Below, one piece after another: positions 13,321-25,180 of a stretch of DNA of 64,000 bases. Location of the stretch: contig SNVD02004466.1 in NCBI GenBank assembly GCA_013180625.2, positions 62,001 through 126,000 on the forward strand. The letters are read 5' to 3'. Made by a program: the position numbers and the translations under genes. This stretch comes from Boswellia sacra. Lineage: Eukaryota > Streptophyta > Magnoliopsida > Sapindales > Burseraceae. The notes beneath the pieces are model-generated. The model was not told the origin of the DNA and made no database searches. It saw only the letters and a program-made list of their open reading frames with translations. Position 1 is the stretch's first letter. Each line of letters begins with the position of its first letter.

Positions 13321-15440
13321 TGTTTTTTATCAATTTTTATATTTACATTCGTTCCCACCAGGCTACTTGCGTCCACTTCATGAAAATCTTCCATATTTGT
13401 TAATACTAATTCCTTCAAAGTGGTCAAATGTTGCAACCCAGTAGGCAGCTGCATCTGATTGCACTCCTTGATTTCTAGTTCTTGGATGCAAGGCATAGCT
13501 CCGTTCTCCACTGTCCAACTTTTCAGCTGCTCAAGTTTCCGCAGCTTCAAAACATGGAGTTGGGGAAATCCTTCAAGAGAACATTTCATTTCTCTCCCTA
13601 TGTAGGAGTCAGGAAAAAGCCTAAGGATTTTCAAGTAACACAACTGCTCCAGAACAGGCATTGGATCCTCTTCTAGTCTTGAGCCAGACAAAGTTAGGAT
13701 CTTGAGGTTAGGAGGAAGGAAACGAACATCAATTACTTGTTTTTCCAGTTTTCCCATCAAATACAGGTTCTGTAGCTCTTTCATGCCCTTCAAGTTGAAT
13801 TGTAAAGTAGCAGAAGTTTTTTCCATGCTCTGCCGTCTGAGGCGTGCAGCAGATTCTTGAAGTTGGGTCCATTGCTGTTGGATCGTCTGTGGCGTGCCAT
13901 TGGATTGTCTTCCATCTTTCACCACAAACTTTACTTTTATGTACTGACGTCGGGTTAGTTGAGTTATTATCTCCAAGGCGGATGTCGAATGACACGCGAG
14001 GCCCAGCTTCCTAAGTCTTGAAAAGTTGAGTTTTCCAATGCTGCTATCTTTGATGCATAGACCCCACAAAGTACGCAGGTTGCACAGATAATTTGAAGAA
14101 GACGAATTTATGACTGTCTCAGGATGACTCCAGTCCAAATAGAGATGTTGCAGCTTCTTTGCTTTCCATATGGAAGAAGGCAATTTCTTTATTTTAGTGT
14201 GCATTAGGTCTAAAGTCTCTAAATACCGTAGAAAGCCCACAAAACTCGGAATTGAATCTACAGAAGTTGATCTCAGGCCTAGGTACCTCAACTGCAAAAG
14301 TTTTTCTATAATGTCTTCAGGCAACGTAAGTTTATATACACCCTCAAGATCCAGTACCTTCAGCAGCCCAAAGTCTCTGTTATCAATCATCTTGTTAAGA
14401 AACCCACAAATTTCGCTAGCGGGTGTCTCTCGTCTCCTGCGTTTGTCAAAAACAACACAAGAGCGTAGGTACCTTAAGTCAAGAGATGAAGAGGGGAAGT
14501 TGCTGTTGTCCAAGTATCGTGCAGCCAATCGCTGAACTAGCGGTTTCCCATCTGCCTGAGATTGCTGAAGCTGATCATGGTAAAAGAATCCTACATCCAC
14601 TGCTCTTTGAGAGAAGATATCGTGTAAATCATCGAGAATACGACATGTTTTGGGGCTTCCGTCTAATCTCCATTTCACGTGTATCATATTTCTGATGACT
14701 AGTACTAGAAGGTAGGGTTCTGCAAGATCTTGAGGGAGCATTTCCTTGGAATTTGGAGTCAAGAATTCCTCAGCACACCATAGATGAATCAACCTCCTAA
14801 CAGGAATGTCATCTCCTTTGGGGAAAAGCCCCATGTATAGAAAACATGATTTTACCAGTAAAGGTAGGTCTTGATAGCTTAGTAAGGCCAAGATAGCTTC
14901 TCTGTTCTCATTTGTCTCGATCACACTTGACCAATCTTTGGTAGACAACAAACTACCCAGCCATACTATTCTTAAAGGTAAACCGCCACATAATTTGAGG
15001 ATATTCTCCTTGCATTTGCTCATGACTTCTTCATTTTCTGCTAATTGCACCTTGTTTGAAAATAATTTCCAGCTGTCGTCATCGTTTAATGGGGGCATGC
15101 TCAGTGTTGAATCAGCGTGCAATGTTGCATCTGGATTGCAGCTAGTTATAAGTATTTTTCCACGGTGACAAGTGGAATCATTAAGGGCATCGCGTACGGC
15201 TCTCCAAACTTGAGGTGTCTCAACATCCTCAATGACAATAAGATAGTTGATGTCTTCTAAGGATTGTTTCAGATTCGACATCAATTCTTCTTCCGAAAGT
15301 TTTTCTTCTTTCTTCGAATCAGCCAAACCTTTTTTTGATTGTTTCAAAATACCAAGCAAGACCTCTCTAGGTTTGGTCTAAGAAGAAACAGGAATCCAAG
15401 CGCGTTTGGTGAAATGCCGCTGCACATCAACATGATTGTA
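13321..15440 (-). pseudogene. NLR C-terminal part: rest of NB-ARC and LRR
   Basis: After the TAG at 15380-15378 the frame is open for about 680 codons. Motifs in order, numbered from the leucine codon at 15359: kinase-2 LIVIEDVE (40-47), RNBS-B GKILITS (67-73), GLPL as CGGLPL (124-129), RNBS-D CFLYMGLFP (172-180), and an MHD-like LDDLHD (242-247). Leucine-rich repeats occupy about 300-670. Kinase-2 has E where the CNL consensus has a second D. A TTG at 15359 is only the first codon after the stop region, not a start. The spacing of motifs is normal, so apart from the stop and the insertion the body has decayed little. Confidence 0.88.
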
Positions 15441-15445
15441 CACAG
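15441..15445. repeat. Target-site duplication CACAG (left)
   Basis: CACAG precedes the left LTR and recurs at 20595-20599 after the right LTR, a perfect 5-bp duplication marking the Copia insertion point inside the NLR gene. Confidence 0.95.
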
Positions 15446-15665
15446 TGTTAGAGATAAACTTTATTTGTATTAGAATTTAAGTTTTGTTTGGGAATTAAAA
15501 TTGAGTTCAAAAGTAGAATTAGGATTTATATTCATAGAAGAATTAGGATTATCATGAGTACTATATAAGTAGAGTATTTTTTCTTATTTGTTTTAAGAGT
15601 ATGGAATTCAAGAAATAAAGAAAGAAGAGTGAATTATCAAAATTCTTGTGTATTGACTTCCAACA
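15446..15665 (+). repeat. Copia 5' LTR
   Basis: Starts TGTTAGAG and ends CCAACA. It contains a TATATAAG promoter box at about 15563. It matches 20377-20594 except for four transitions and a 2-bp indel. Confidence 0.95.
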
Positions 15666-15668
15666 AAG

Positions 15669-15680
15669 TGGTATCAGAGC
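15669..15680 (+). other. Copia primer-binding site (tRNA-iMet)
   Basis: TGGTATCAGAGC, three bases after the LTR, is the standard plant initiator-methionine tRNA primer site for minus-strand DNA synthesis. Confidence 0.9.
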
Positions 15681-16266
15681 CAGAGGTGGAGGAAGAAGGA
15701 AGCACACACCATCAACAGCCAAAGTTCGTCGGAAAACTGCCAGAAAGTCACCGGAAAATTGTCACCGATGAGTGAGATCTCACCTCCACCATCACCGGAT
15801 AGATCGGACAGCGATCTACAAGTTTCCCTTCTTGGCCGACGTCAAATTCCGACCATAACATATCGGAAACACAAAAACAAGTTGTGAAAAACGTTTTCAC
15901 GGTGAAAATCATCGGAAACTGGCAAGTGAATCGACACCACCCATCTAGTTCAACTCATAATCAGCCGATCTACAATCTTCAAGGACAGTGATCGTGTTTG
16001 GACGTCGGAAAACAGTCCGTTCGTGACTTGGGTGAAAAATATCAATTGGCCCCCTGATACGTAAAATATAATCAACCCCCTGGTCAGAAAATACCCAGAG
16101 GCCCCCTGATACAGAAAATATCAGTCTGTCCCCTGGACGTTGACAAATATCGGTAAGCCCCCCAAAGCTGAAAATATTTCATTTATATCCTCTGTGTGCA
16201 TAATTTCAGTTTGGTCCAAATAGATTTTGTTTGTGATAGATTGACTTCTATAATAACATTGGCAAT

Positions 16267-17721
16267 ATGACTTCAATTACAATTCCAAAATTGAAAGAAA
16301 ATAGATATGAAATATGGCGTATAAGGATGAAATCAATCCTTGGAGCGAATGGTGTTTGGGACATTATTGAAAAAGGCTTTGATAAGCCACAAAATATTGA
16401 AGAATTGTCTCAACAACAAATGAGTGATTTCGAAAAAAGACATCAACAAAATGAGAAGGCTCGCTACTTCATTCAAGAAGCATTAGATAATGTTGAAATT
16501 GAAAAATATGGAGATATAGAATCTGATAAAGAATTATGGGAAAAACTTGAAAAATCGCATGGAGGACAAGAAAAAGTAAAAAAGGTGCGTCTACAAACAT
16601 TAAGGGGTGAGTTTGAATTGTTACATATGAAGGAAAGTGAGTCTATCTCTGATTATTTTTCAAAAGTTTTGACTGTTTCAAATCAATTGAGAAGAAATGG
16701 CGAGAAAATAGAAGATACAAGAATTATAGAAAAGATACTTCGCTCTTTAGATTCATCATTCAATACCATAGTTGAAATTCTTGAACAAGGTGACAAATTA
16801 GAAGGAATGACAATTGACGAACTTGAAGGTACATTACAAGCACATGAAGAGAAATACAAAAAACAAAGTGTTTCAGAACAACTCCTTAAAACACAAATTA
16901 AGGAGAAGGAAGAAAGTCATGAAAAAAGTCAACGTAATCGAGGTCGAGGTCAAAATCGAGGTCGAGGCCGAGGACAAGGACGAGGTATGAATCAAGGTCG
17001 TGGACAAGGTGGGAATAACAATTCCACTACCAACAATAATAATGATCGAGGAGAAAATTCTACAAGAGGACGTGGAAGAGGGAACTCAAATTCAAGATAT
17101 GGGAGGTCACAAGTCCAATGTTACACTTGTCAAAAGTATGGACATTATGCGGATGAGTGTAAAGCTCACATTCAATGCTTTAATTGCCAAAAACATGGGC
17201 ATTATGCATCTGAATGTAGAGCACCTAAAAAAGTTGAAGAAAAAACAAATTATGTGGAAGAAAAAACTGAAGAAAGTGGTACTTTGTTATTGGTTCGTAA
17301 AGACAAAGATGAAAGTCAAGAAAATACATGGTATCTTGACACTGGAGCTAGCAATCACATGTGTGAAAAAAGAAATTTGTTTGCAGATTTGGATGAATCT
17401 GTTAGTGGGAAAGTCTCTTTTGGTGATGATTCAAAAATTCCAGTAAAGGGTAAAGGTAACATTCTTATCCGTATGGAGAATGGAAAACATCAATTTATTT
17501 CAAATGTTTATTATGTGCCAAACATGAAGAACAATATCTTAAGTTTGGGGCAACTTTTGGAAAAGGGATATGACATCCACATGAAAGATAACAGTATCTC
17601 TATAAGAGACAACAAAAGGAATTTTGTAGCCAAAGTTTCTATGTCTGAAAATAGGATGTTCTTGCTTAATATTCAAAATGATATTGCAAAATGCCTCAAC
17701 ACGTGCTTTAGGGATAAGTAG
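16267..17721 (+). pseudogene. Copia gag and protease
   Basis: The open frame of 484 codons starts at the ATG 600 bp after the LTR. Residues 1-200 are the retrotransposon gag (UBN2-like) domain. A Gly/Arg/Gln/Asn-rich segment follows (about 222-275). Two CCHC zinc knuckles, CYTCQKYGHYADEC and CFNCQKHGHYASEC, are nucleic-acid binding. The aspartic protease active site is DTGASNHM. The frame ends at a TAG (17719-17721) just before the integrase zinc-binding region, where an intact Copia polyprotein would read through. This part looks intact up to that stop. Confidence 0.92.
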
Positions 17722-18411
17722 TGGCTTTGGCATCTTCGATTTGGGCATCTTAATTTTGCAGGACTGGAATTATTGTCAAAAAAGCACATGGTGAGAGGAT
17801 TACCCTACATCAATCATCCAGATCAACTATGTGAAGGTTGCTTACTTGGGAAACAATTTAGGAAAACTTTTCCAAAAGAGTCATACTCAAGAGCTCAAAG
17901 GCCACTTGAGCTTATACATGCAGATGTGTGCGGTCCAATAAAGCCAAGCTCCCTTGGTAATAGCAACTATTTCCTCCTTTTCATAGATGATTTTTCAAGG
18001 AAGATATGGGTGTACTTTCTAAAGCAAAAGTCAGAAGTTTTTGGGGTTTTCAAGACATTCAAAGCGATAGTTGAAAAAGAAAGTGGTCATCAAATTAAAG
18101 CCATGCGAACTGATCGAGGAGGAGAATTTACATCTAAAGAATTCCATGAATATTGTCAAACGAATGGAATTCGACGATTCCTAACTGTTCCTAGATCACC
18201 CCAACAAAATGGAGTTGTAGAGAGAAAGAATAGAACAATTCTTGACATAGAGCGAAGCATGCTTAAGAGTAAAGGAATGCCAAAAGAGTTTAGGGCAGAA
18301 GCTGTAGCATGTGCAGTGTATCTATCTAATAGATCACCAACAAAAAGTGTACAAGGAAAAACACCTCAAAAAGCTTGGAGTAAGAGAAAGCCTGGAATTG
18401 CTCATTTGTGA
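17722..18411 (+). pseudogene. Copia integrase
   Basis: Downstream of the TAG the same polyprotein continues with the integrase HHCC zinc site (HLRFGH, then CEGC). The catalytic core has D in HADVCGP, D in TDRGGEF, and E in NGVVERKNR, the D,D-35-E set. The frame stops at a TGA at 18409-18411; the sequence then continues in frame with [12 protein letters not shown], so this is a point nonsense mutation. Confidence 0.9.
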
Positions 18412-20356
18412 GTATTTGGAAGTGTGGCATATGTGCATGTGCCAGATGAGAGGAGAACTAAGCTAGACGACAAGAGTGAGAAATTAATTTTTATCGGATG
18501 TGAATCAAGCTCTAAAGGTTACAAGTTATACAATCCAAAGACAAAAAAGATCGTGATTAGTCGAGATGTGCAGTTTGATGAAGAAATCACTTGGGACTGG
18601 AATATACCTAATGAAGATTATAGTTTTCTTCCTTATATTGATGAGGAAGATGAAGAACGAGTCATGGAGATAAAACAAGAGAATGACACACTCCCCACTT
18701 CACCAAATTCACATAGAGAATCTATATCATCTTTATCTAGTGGAAGCTCAAGTGATGGAAGTCCATGTACAAGAAGTTTACAAGAAATCTATGAGGTAAC
18801 CGAGAGAATTGATAATCTAACTCTCTTTTGTCTTTTTGCTGATTGTGAGCCAGTGAACTTTGAAGAACCAACACAAGATAAGAAGTGGAGAAAGGCAATG
18901 GATGAAGAAATAAAATCCATTGAAAAGAATAACACGTGGGAACTTGCTTCACTACCACAAGGGCACAAAGCAATTGGTGTCAAATGGGTATACAAGACAA
19001 AGAAGAATGCTAGTAGAGAGATTGAACGCTACAAAGCAAGATTAGTCGCAAAGGGCTATAGTCAAAAGGAAGGCATTGACTATGATGAAGTGTTTGCTCC
19101 CGTTGCTCGTTTGGAAACAATAAGGTTGATTATCTCAATGGCAGCTCAAAGTAAATGGAAGATTTTTCAAATGGATGTGAAATCTGCCTTTCTAAACGGA
19201 TTTCTTGAAGAGGAAGTTTATATTCAACAACCATTGGGTTATGTAGTCAAAGGTTAAGAAGACAAAGTTTTGAAATTGAAGAAAGCTCTTTATGGAAGCA
19301 AGCGCCAAGAGCATGGAATAGTCGAATTGACAAATACTTTCAAGAAGCGGGCTTCACTAAATGTCCCTATGAACACGCTCTCTACATCAAGATCAAAGAT
19401 GGAAATATCTTGATTGTGTGTTTATATGTGGATGATTTGATCTTTACTGGGAACAATGTCAATATGTTCCAAGAATTCAAAAAGGCAATGGCGAAAGAGT
19501 TTGAGATGACTGATATTGGGCTTATGGCATACTATCTTGAGATTGAAGTTAAACAACAAGAAGATGGTATTTTTATTTCTCAAGAAGGGTATACAAGAAA
19601 AATCTTGAAGAATTTCAAGATGGATGATAGCAATCCCGTGAATACACCAGTAGAATGTGGAATTAAACTATCCAAGAATGGAGAAGGAGAAAGCATTGAT
19701 CCAACACTATTCAAGAGCTTAGTTGGAAGCTTGCGGTATTTGACATGTACGAGACCAGACATTCTCTATGCAGTTGGTCTAGTAAGTCGCTTCATGGAGA
19801 ATCCAACCACTGCACATTTCAAAACCGCTAAAAGAATCCTTCGCTATCTTAAAGGTACTATTGATTTCGGTTTGTATTATTCAGTCTCTGATAATTACAA
19901 ACTTATTGGATATTGTGATAGTGACTGGGCTGGAGATATTGATGATAGAAAGAGTACTACTGGTTGTGTTTTCTTCATGGGTGATACTTCATTTACTTGG
20001 GTGTCAAAGAAACAATCGATAGTTACATTGTCAACTTGTGAAGCCGAGTATGTTGCTGCTACTACATGTGCGTGTTATATAATTTGGTTGAGGAATTTGT
20101 TGAAGGAGTTGAATACTTCACAAGAAGAGCCAACAAAGATTTGTGTTGATAACAAGTCAGCAATAGCACTAGTAAAGAATCCAGTGTTCCATGATCGAAG
20201 CAAGCACATTGATACTCGTTACCATTATATACGAGATTGCATCACAATAGGAGAAGTGAAAGTGGAGTACGTAAGTCACAAGATCAAGTTGCAGACATAT
20301 TCACCAAGCCACTCAAGCATGAAGACTTCATTAGAATTAAGATTCACTTGGTGTAA
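18412..20356 (+). pseudogene. Copia reverse transcriptase and RNase H
   Basis: RT motifs include [25 protein letters not shown] and the catalytic YVDDLIF (from about 19425). RNase H follows, with GYCDSDWAGD and CEAEYVA. A TAA at 19255-19257 and a small deletion near 19296 break RT between the DVKSAFLNG and YVDD motifs. A one-base loss near 20280 shifts the frame in the C-terminus, where the original frame would end at about 20356. Without these lesions the domain spacing is normal for Copia. Confidence 0.9.
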
Positions 20357-20361
20357 CAAAT

Positions 20362-20376
20362 CAAGTTTAAGGGGGG
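20362..20376 (+). other. Copia polypurine tract
   Basis: AAGTTTAAGGGGGG immediately precedes the 3' LTR and would prime plus-strand synthesis. Confidence 0.8.
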
Positions 20377-20594
20377 TGTTGGAGATAAACTTTATTTGTA
20401 TTAGAATTTAAGTTTTGTTTGGGAATTAAAGTTGAGTTCAAGTAGAATTAGGATTTATATTCATAGAAGAATTAGGATTATCATGAGTACTATATAAGTA
20501 GAGTATTTTTTCTTATTTGTTTTAAGAGTGTGGAATTCAAGAAATAAAGAAAGAAGAGTGAATTATCAAAATTCTTGTGTATTAACTTCCAACA
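20377..20594 (+). repeat. Copia 3' LTR
   Basis: Starts TGTTGGAG and ends CCAACA; 218 bp, about 2% different from the 5' LTR. Confidence 0.95.
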
Positions 20595-20599
20595 CACAG
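20595..20599. repeat. Target-site duplication CACAG (right)
   Basis: Exact copy of 15441-15445. The NLR coding frame resumes directly beyond it. Confidence 0.95.
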
Positions 20600-21347
20600 T
20601 TCTTACCAAAGTCGATTTGCTGGTCTCTGCACCCACCACTGTGATAACTTGATTAATAGAATGATCATTGGAATGAGGAACTAGGGGCAAGTGATCACTG
20701 TGATTTTTAGTTGATCGATTATTGTCTTTCTGAGGGGCCGCCTCCTGTATTTCCTCATCAGCCGCTGTAGTAACTTGAGTGGTAGAGTGATTATTGTCTT
20801 GCTCAGGGACCTGATCCACATTGGAACGGTCACGAGCATCAACTCCTAATAGAGCTACCAACTGATCCTTTTGTCTCTCAAGCTCAAGATCATTGGTTTC
20901 CTCCTCCAAACTGCCAGCGTCATTTTTGAAGCCAAAAACATCTTCACGAGTTGACAAGGCTGTGATCTCAGTTCTAAACTTCTCCAATTCAAGGGCGAAT
21001 TGATCTTGACTATGCGAAGACTTGAAGTACCTGTAAGGCCACTGGAACAACTTCTTCAAACCATTAATATCCTCTCTCTTTCTGATCGGCTGAGCTTCTT
21101 CTCTTCTGAAAAAATTGTTTCTGGTTGGATGAATTTCCTTGTTGATAAACAAAGAGTCGGTGACATCCTCTGCAATGTAAGCTTTTTGTAGCGCAGATGA
21201 AACTGGTAACCTTTGCTCAAACGCATGAAGATACTTAATTGCCTTCATGACATCTTTTACAAACGTTGGATTGTTACTTATAGCTTCCTCAGAGAGCAGA
21301 TCTTGTAATCTGTTAATCTGCAGGGAAACAAAAGTTTTAGCATCCAT
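20600..21347 (-). pseudogene. NLR N-terminal half: coiled coil, linker, P-loop
   Basis: About 249 codons from an ATG at 21347-21345. Residues 1-70 resemble an Rx N-terminal coiled coil, including the AEDVTDSLF motif (usually AEDVIDxF). The P-loop at the end reads GAETSKSTL; the family normally has a glycine before the lysine (GxxxxGKS/T), so the nucleotide site was already unusual. The roughly 60 residues before it contain imperfect repeats of an NNHSTTQV-like motif. I chose this ATG because the coiled coil starts right after it. A TTTCCCTGCAG just downstream of the ATG could instead be a splice acceptor, in which case the true start lies further upstream. The frame continues into the LTR of the Copia element. 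Confidence 0.8.
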
Positions 21348-22970
21348 TAACAATTTATTAGAAATGGCAAATAGTAAGCAAGCTGGAAAGGAAGGAGATA
21401 TTGAAGTGCACAGACGCTTTATGGAAAATGGAAATATATCAGCTAAGAGATGAAATGGATGGGATTGTTTACTTTCTCCGTGGACATTTAAGGGCAAATA
21501 AGCAAGTTTTTTTTGTTTAATTCGGATGGAGATGGACCAAATAAGGAATTTTTTCACCACCTTTTGTTCGAATTTGTTTAATTAAATACATATATATATA
21601 TATATACACACACACACTTTAGTAACAATCCAAAAGTTTGCCAAACGCTAATTTTAGCAACATGCAATAAATAGTTCATTATCAATTACAATATTCAATG
21701 GCAAAATTTTACTGGATGAGAAAAAAAAGAAAAAAGAGAGAAGTTATATCTTCAATAAGATTTTACAGTGTAAATTATTACATCATATTATAAAGTCTAA
21801 GTTATATGTATGTTGTAAATTATTTCCTATCAAATTAAAGAATTGTTATATCGGAGATAATCTTTACTCATGAAAAATTAGGACACTAAATCCATTTCAT
21901 AGCTAATTAAGCTTACCATTAGAATATTGTTAGTAAAGTTTTAGTCAATTCCCTGTTACTTAGGATTTTGAAGTTGGAGATTTTGTCATTGATACTTATT
22001 TGTAATCAATGTTTATTTTGAACTATTTTGATCTTAGTACTTGTTGACACGCGTTCGATTTTAAATAGGTATCAATTTGAGTTGACCAATTTTGATAGCT
22101 TACTAGGTGGGGGACAACAAGTTTAACTACGGTGAAAAGCATCATACAAATCTAGTTGGAAGCTGTTGATGCTCAAAAATCGGACCAACCAAAATCAAAC
22201 TAAAGCATGAAGAAGATGAGAGAATGGCATGAGTACCCTCGGGGATATAAAAATTGATGATGATAGTAATGGATTGTAATAGTTATGTTGGGGGCTAGTG
22301 TCTTATACAATGATGGTGGTACTCTGACAACCTCTGATAATGTGGGGGCAGGTAGTTACAAGCTGAGAACGGTACTGGATAGGGTCCTTTTTCTTCAACT
22401 TGAGGAGAAGAGCTTTAAGGTAGTCCCATGGCGGCTGAAGCGACTTGCGAACAACTTCTTCCCAGTAGCTACAAAACCACAAGAAAGGTTAAGAGGCGCC
22501 GGATGTTTCACCGACGATAACCCTCCGATGCTTAAGTTAGTTTCAAGTAAGCTTTAAAGGTGAGAAACGATTAAAAGGAGGGTGTGGAAAGGATGTTGTC
22601 ATGGATGGAAATAATGGAATGGTTACTGGAATAGAGGTTGGTAAGAACGTGTAAGTCCTAGTGAGTATATTCTGAATCTTCCTAGGGATTATCCCAAAGT
22701 GTCCTCCTTTTCTTGGAGGCATAAATGGGTTTTTATAGAGAACCTTTACTAACCTAGATCTTGGTCGTTCATCCCTCCCAAGTGTTATAATCTCATGGCT
22801 CTTCATACTATTCTAGATGATTCTTGAATGAGTCTGAAACCTTAATTTTAAAGCATTGAGATGTTACCACGTGGCCAATCGTTGTTACCTTATTTATAGG
22901 TATTGACACTGAGGTTTGTGTGAGATTTTATCCCATAAGCTGGAGACCAGTTTGTTGATGTCGAATGATT

Positions 22971-22993
22971 ACCAAACTAAACCTTAGTTCGGC
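22971..22993. repeat. Hairpin of the CCRAACTRA family
   Basis: Arms CCAAACTAA and TTAGTTCGG are separated by three bases, with one mismatch. It belongs to the same family as the copies at 23157, 24727-24876 and 25181. Confidence 0.55.
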
Positions 22994-23156
22994 GACTCTG
23001 AAGGGCTCACGACAATTGATATTGTGTACGCACAATGAATGAAAGCATAAATAAAACTATGAATTGCTATATAACTCTGCACTCCACATAGGGCGACGGC
23101 GGCTTATTAGACTGAGGCTCAGTTTGGTAAAGCTTAATTTGGTAGCAAGCGGCAAC

Positions 23157-23183
23157 TAACTGAACTGAGGTTCAGTTCAGTTA
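23157..23183. repeat. Perfect 12-bp-arm hairpin
   Basis: Arms TAACTGAACTGA and TCAGTTCAGTTA are perfectly complementary with a GGT loop. A shorter relative, ACTGAG/CTCAGT, lies at about 23111. Confidence 0.7.
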
Positions 23184-24726
23184 GACCCAATTTAGTTGCA
23201 AGTGATAATTCTGATTTCATGTGCAATACTTTTAATTTAGCTCCAAATAAACTAAGTATTTCATATATTGAGGGTTACCTCCCAACAAAGACTACTCAAT
23301 TGATACTAAGACTGTACAGATATCACGGAGCTTTACTTAGGGGGTTATTTTGGTCTTTCCAGGTGAATTCACAAAATACCACCCACATTAGCCCCCTCAG
23401 TCACCAGTCAGAAGTATGAAGACTTATGACTGTCTCAATTAGGTTCAACTCAATGAGATTTTGTTTCCCTTGATCCCTCATGCTTTGGCTTCGTAGGAAT
23501 AGCTTAGGAGGAATTATAAAATTGCCAAATAAAACCAAGTTAAGGGTCAATTTTGGCAGGGCTTAGTAAAGTGGTAGTAAAGTTTTAACTTATCATACAC
23601 TCAACTCTTATTATTTTATCATTTTTGACTATTAGTTTTATTTCAAAATAAGCAACATTTCCAAAAAGTTAATATATGTAGTTCCCAAGATGGAATTGAC
23701 TCAAATCTTGTAAGAAGTCTACTAGAAAAGGCTATATTTTGAGTTTCGGTAGCCTTCGAACCTCCCTCCTTTCCTTCTCACTTATTTTCGTTCTTGTCTC
23801 TTTCATTTTCTCCTACTTTCTTCTCTCTTGCAACTTAGGTTTCTGCAACTCTCTTTTTTACTTTTATTTTTTACATCTCAACAGAGTTCAGCTTCAACTT
23901 TGGCATTCTCATGCTTTAATGTTGGAGATAATTTAAAGCCTTATTTTCTTCATCTCACGAGCACAAGCTAAGTTACTAAGATTTTTGCCCCCCTTCTCTC
24001 TTTCTTTTTCTTTAAATAATGAAAACAACATTTTTTTTTGAATCTCGTTTATAAAATAGTTAGACATGCAAACATGGGGTAATGCGAATCAGCCCCTTCA
24101 CGGGAATGTTTCCTAGAGAGAGAGAAGTGTAAATCAATGAAAATGGTTTGTAAAATAAGCTAGCAAAAAGTCCAAAGGCTTTTCATGCCGCCACTTGATT
24201 AATAGACTTTTGGGTGTGCATTAATGGTGAACTTTTTGTTCTTGATTTTGTCTTACGCTAGAATGTTGCAGAGCAACAAGTTAATTTGGAAGCTTTCCCA
24301 ACCATTTGCCTGAGAAAATAGCCAAGTGAGCCCGGACCCATTTCCACCATCTCTTGCTGTATTGCCTCTGATTCTTCTTGCTAGACTAAACCCAAAAGTA
24401 ATCAATTATAATTTGTTGTTGAAAAGTCAAAAGTAATTGAATAAAGTAGTAATGCACGTTTGTATAAATGACTTGTGCAAAGTAGTAGGATAGAAAGGAC
24501 AATTATTTTGACTATTCAAATACATTAATATAAGCATGTGGGACCATTGTCTTAAAAGAAGCTTTATTTATCTAGCTTTATGTAGGTGAGGTTTATATAT
24601 ATATAAATGTTTGGAAGATATGCTTATATGCAATAAATACATATGGATAGAGTGTGGGAGCCGCAACCAAAAGTTCTTAAAGGATATACGCATTGAAATA
24701 TTAGCAAACGAGATAAATCACACATA

Positions 24727-24877
24727 CCGAACTAAAGCTTAGTTCGGCAAACAAGCAAAGTACATATACCAAACTGAAGCTTAGTTCAGCAAACCAAGTA
24801 AAGCATATGTACCAAACTGAAGCTTAGTTCAGCAAACCAAGTAAAGCATATGTACCAAACTGAAGCTCAGTTCGGCA
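24727..24877. repeat. Four-copy 43-bp tandem array of hairpins
   Basis: Units start at 24727, 24769, 24812 and 24855. Each begins with an inverted repeat such as arms CCGAACTAA and TTAGTTCGG around AGC, followed by a spacer containing AAGYAAAGYAYATRTA. The first unit is a perfect inverted repeat; the others differ by one or two bases in the arms. No coding function is seen. Confidence 0.75.
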
Positions 24878-25180
24878 CTTGTTTATAGCACACGACTAAG
24901 CTTTTAAAGTTTAGTTCATACTTTCAGAATGTGTCTAAAATTAACCAAATAATATTGTGTAAAGCAAATGATCCGTATAACGACTGTACCATTGGGTAGT
25001 GCCTTTAATATACATTACCACTCTCTTAGATGACCTCCAACCAATATATCCCGTGCTTGAAGATATTTATTTATTTTTGGCTATGAATTAACTAGTTAAA
25101 TCGATCTTGATAATAATCTAATGCAATTCTTGAGGCTCAATTGCTAGGCTAAGGAAGGGGTGGCAAAAAGGAAGGTGACT

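Larger units (their letters stand above)
15446..20594 (+). mobile_element. Ty1/copia LTR retrotransposon (5149 bp)
   Basis: The element has LTRs of 220 and 218 bp, a Met-initiator tRNA primer site, gag-pol in the Copia order (gag, protease, integrase, RT, RNase H), a purine tract and a perfect 5-bp duplication. The two LTRs differ by four transitions and one 2-bp indel, roughly 2%, so the insertion is recent relative to the other LTR elements here. The polyprotein is broken by stops at 17719, 18409 and 19255 and by frameshifts near 19296 and 20280, so this copy is not autonomous. It lies antisense to the NLR gene. The clade (Tork- or TAR-like) is a guess. Confidence 0.95.
13110..21347 (-). 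pseudogene. CC-NBS-LRR (CNL) resistance gene broken by a Copia insertion
   Basis: The gene reads leftwards from an ATG at 21347. The N-terminal part (21347-20600) and the C-terminal part (15440-13321) lie on either side of a 5.15 kb Copia element. They are in frame with each other once the element and one 5-bp duplication are discounted. Domain order is Rx-type coiled coil, NB-ARC, then leucine-rich repeats. Proteins of this class are intracellular immune receptors that bind ATP/ADP and trigger cell death on pathogen recognition. A TAG stop at 15380-15378, in the RNBS-A region, is a second lesion independent of the insertion. The family assignment is firm; a full-length product cannot be made here. 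Confidence 0.9.

Noticed and set aside
15357..15359. TTG as start of an independent NLR protein
   Set aside because: It is just the first convenient codon downstream of a nonsense mutation; the NB-ARC domain begins upstream, beyond the Copia insertion.
22285..22557. 90-codon ORF as a gene
   Set aside because: No recognisable domain, and the surrounding sequence looks like repeat DNA.
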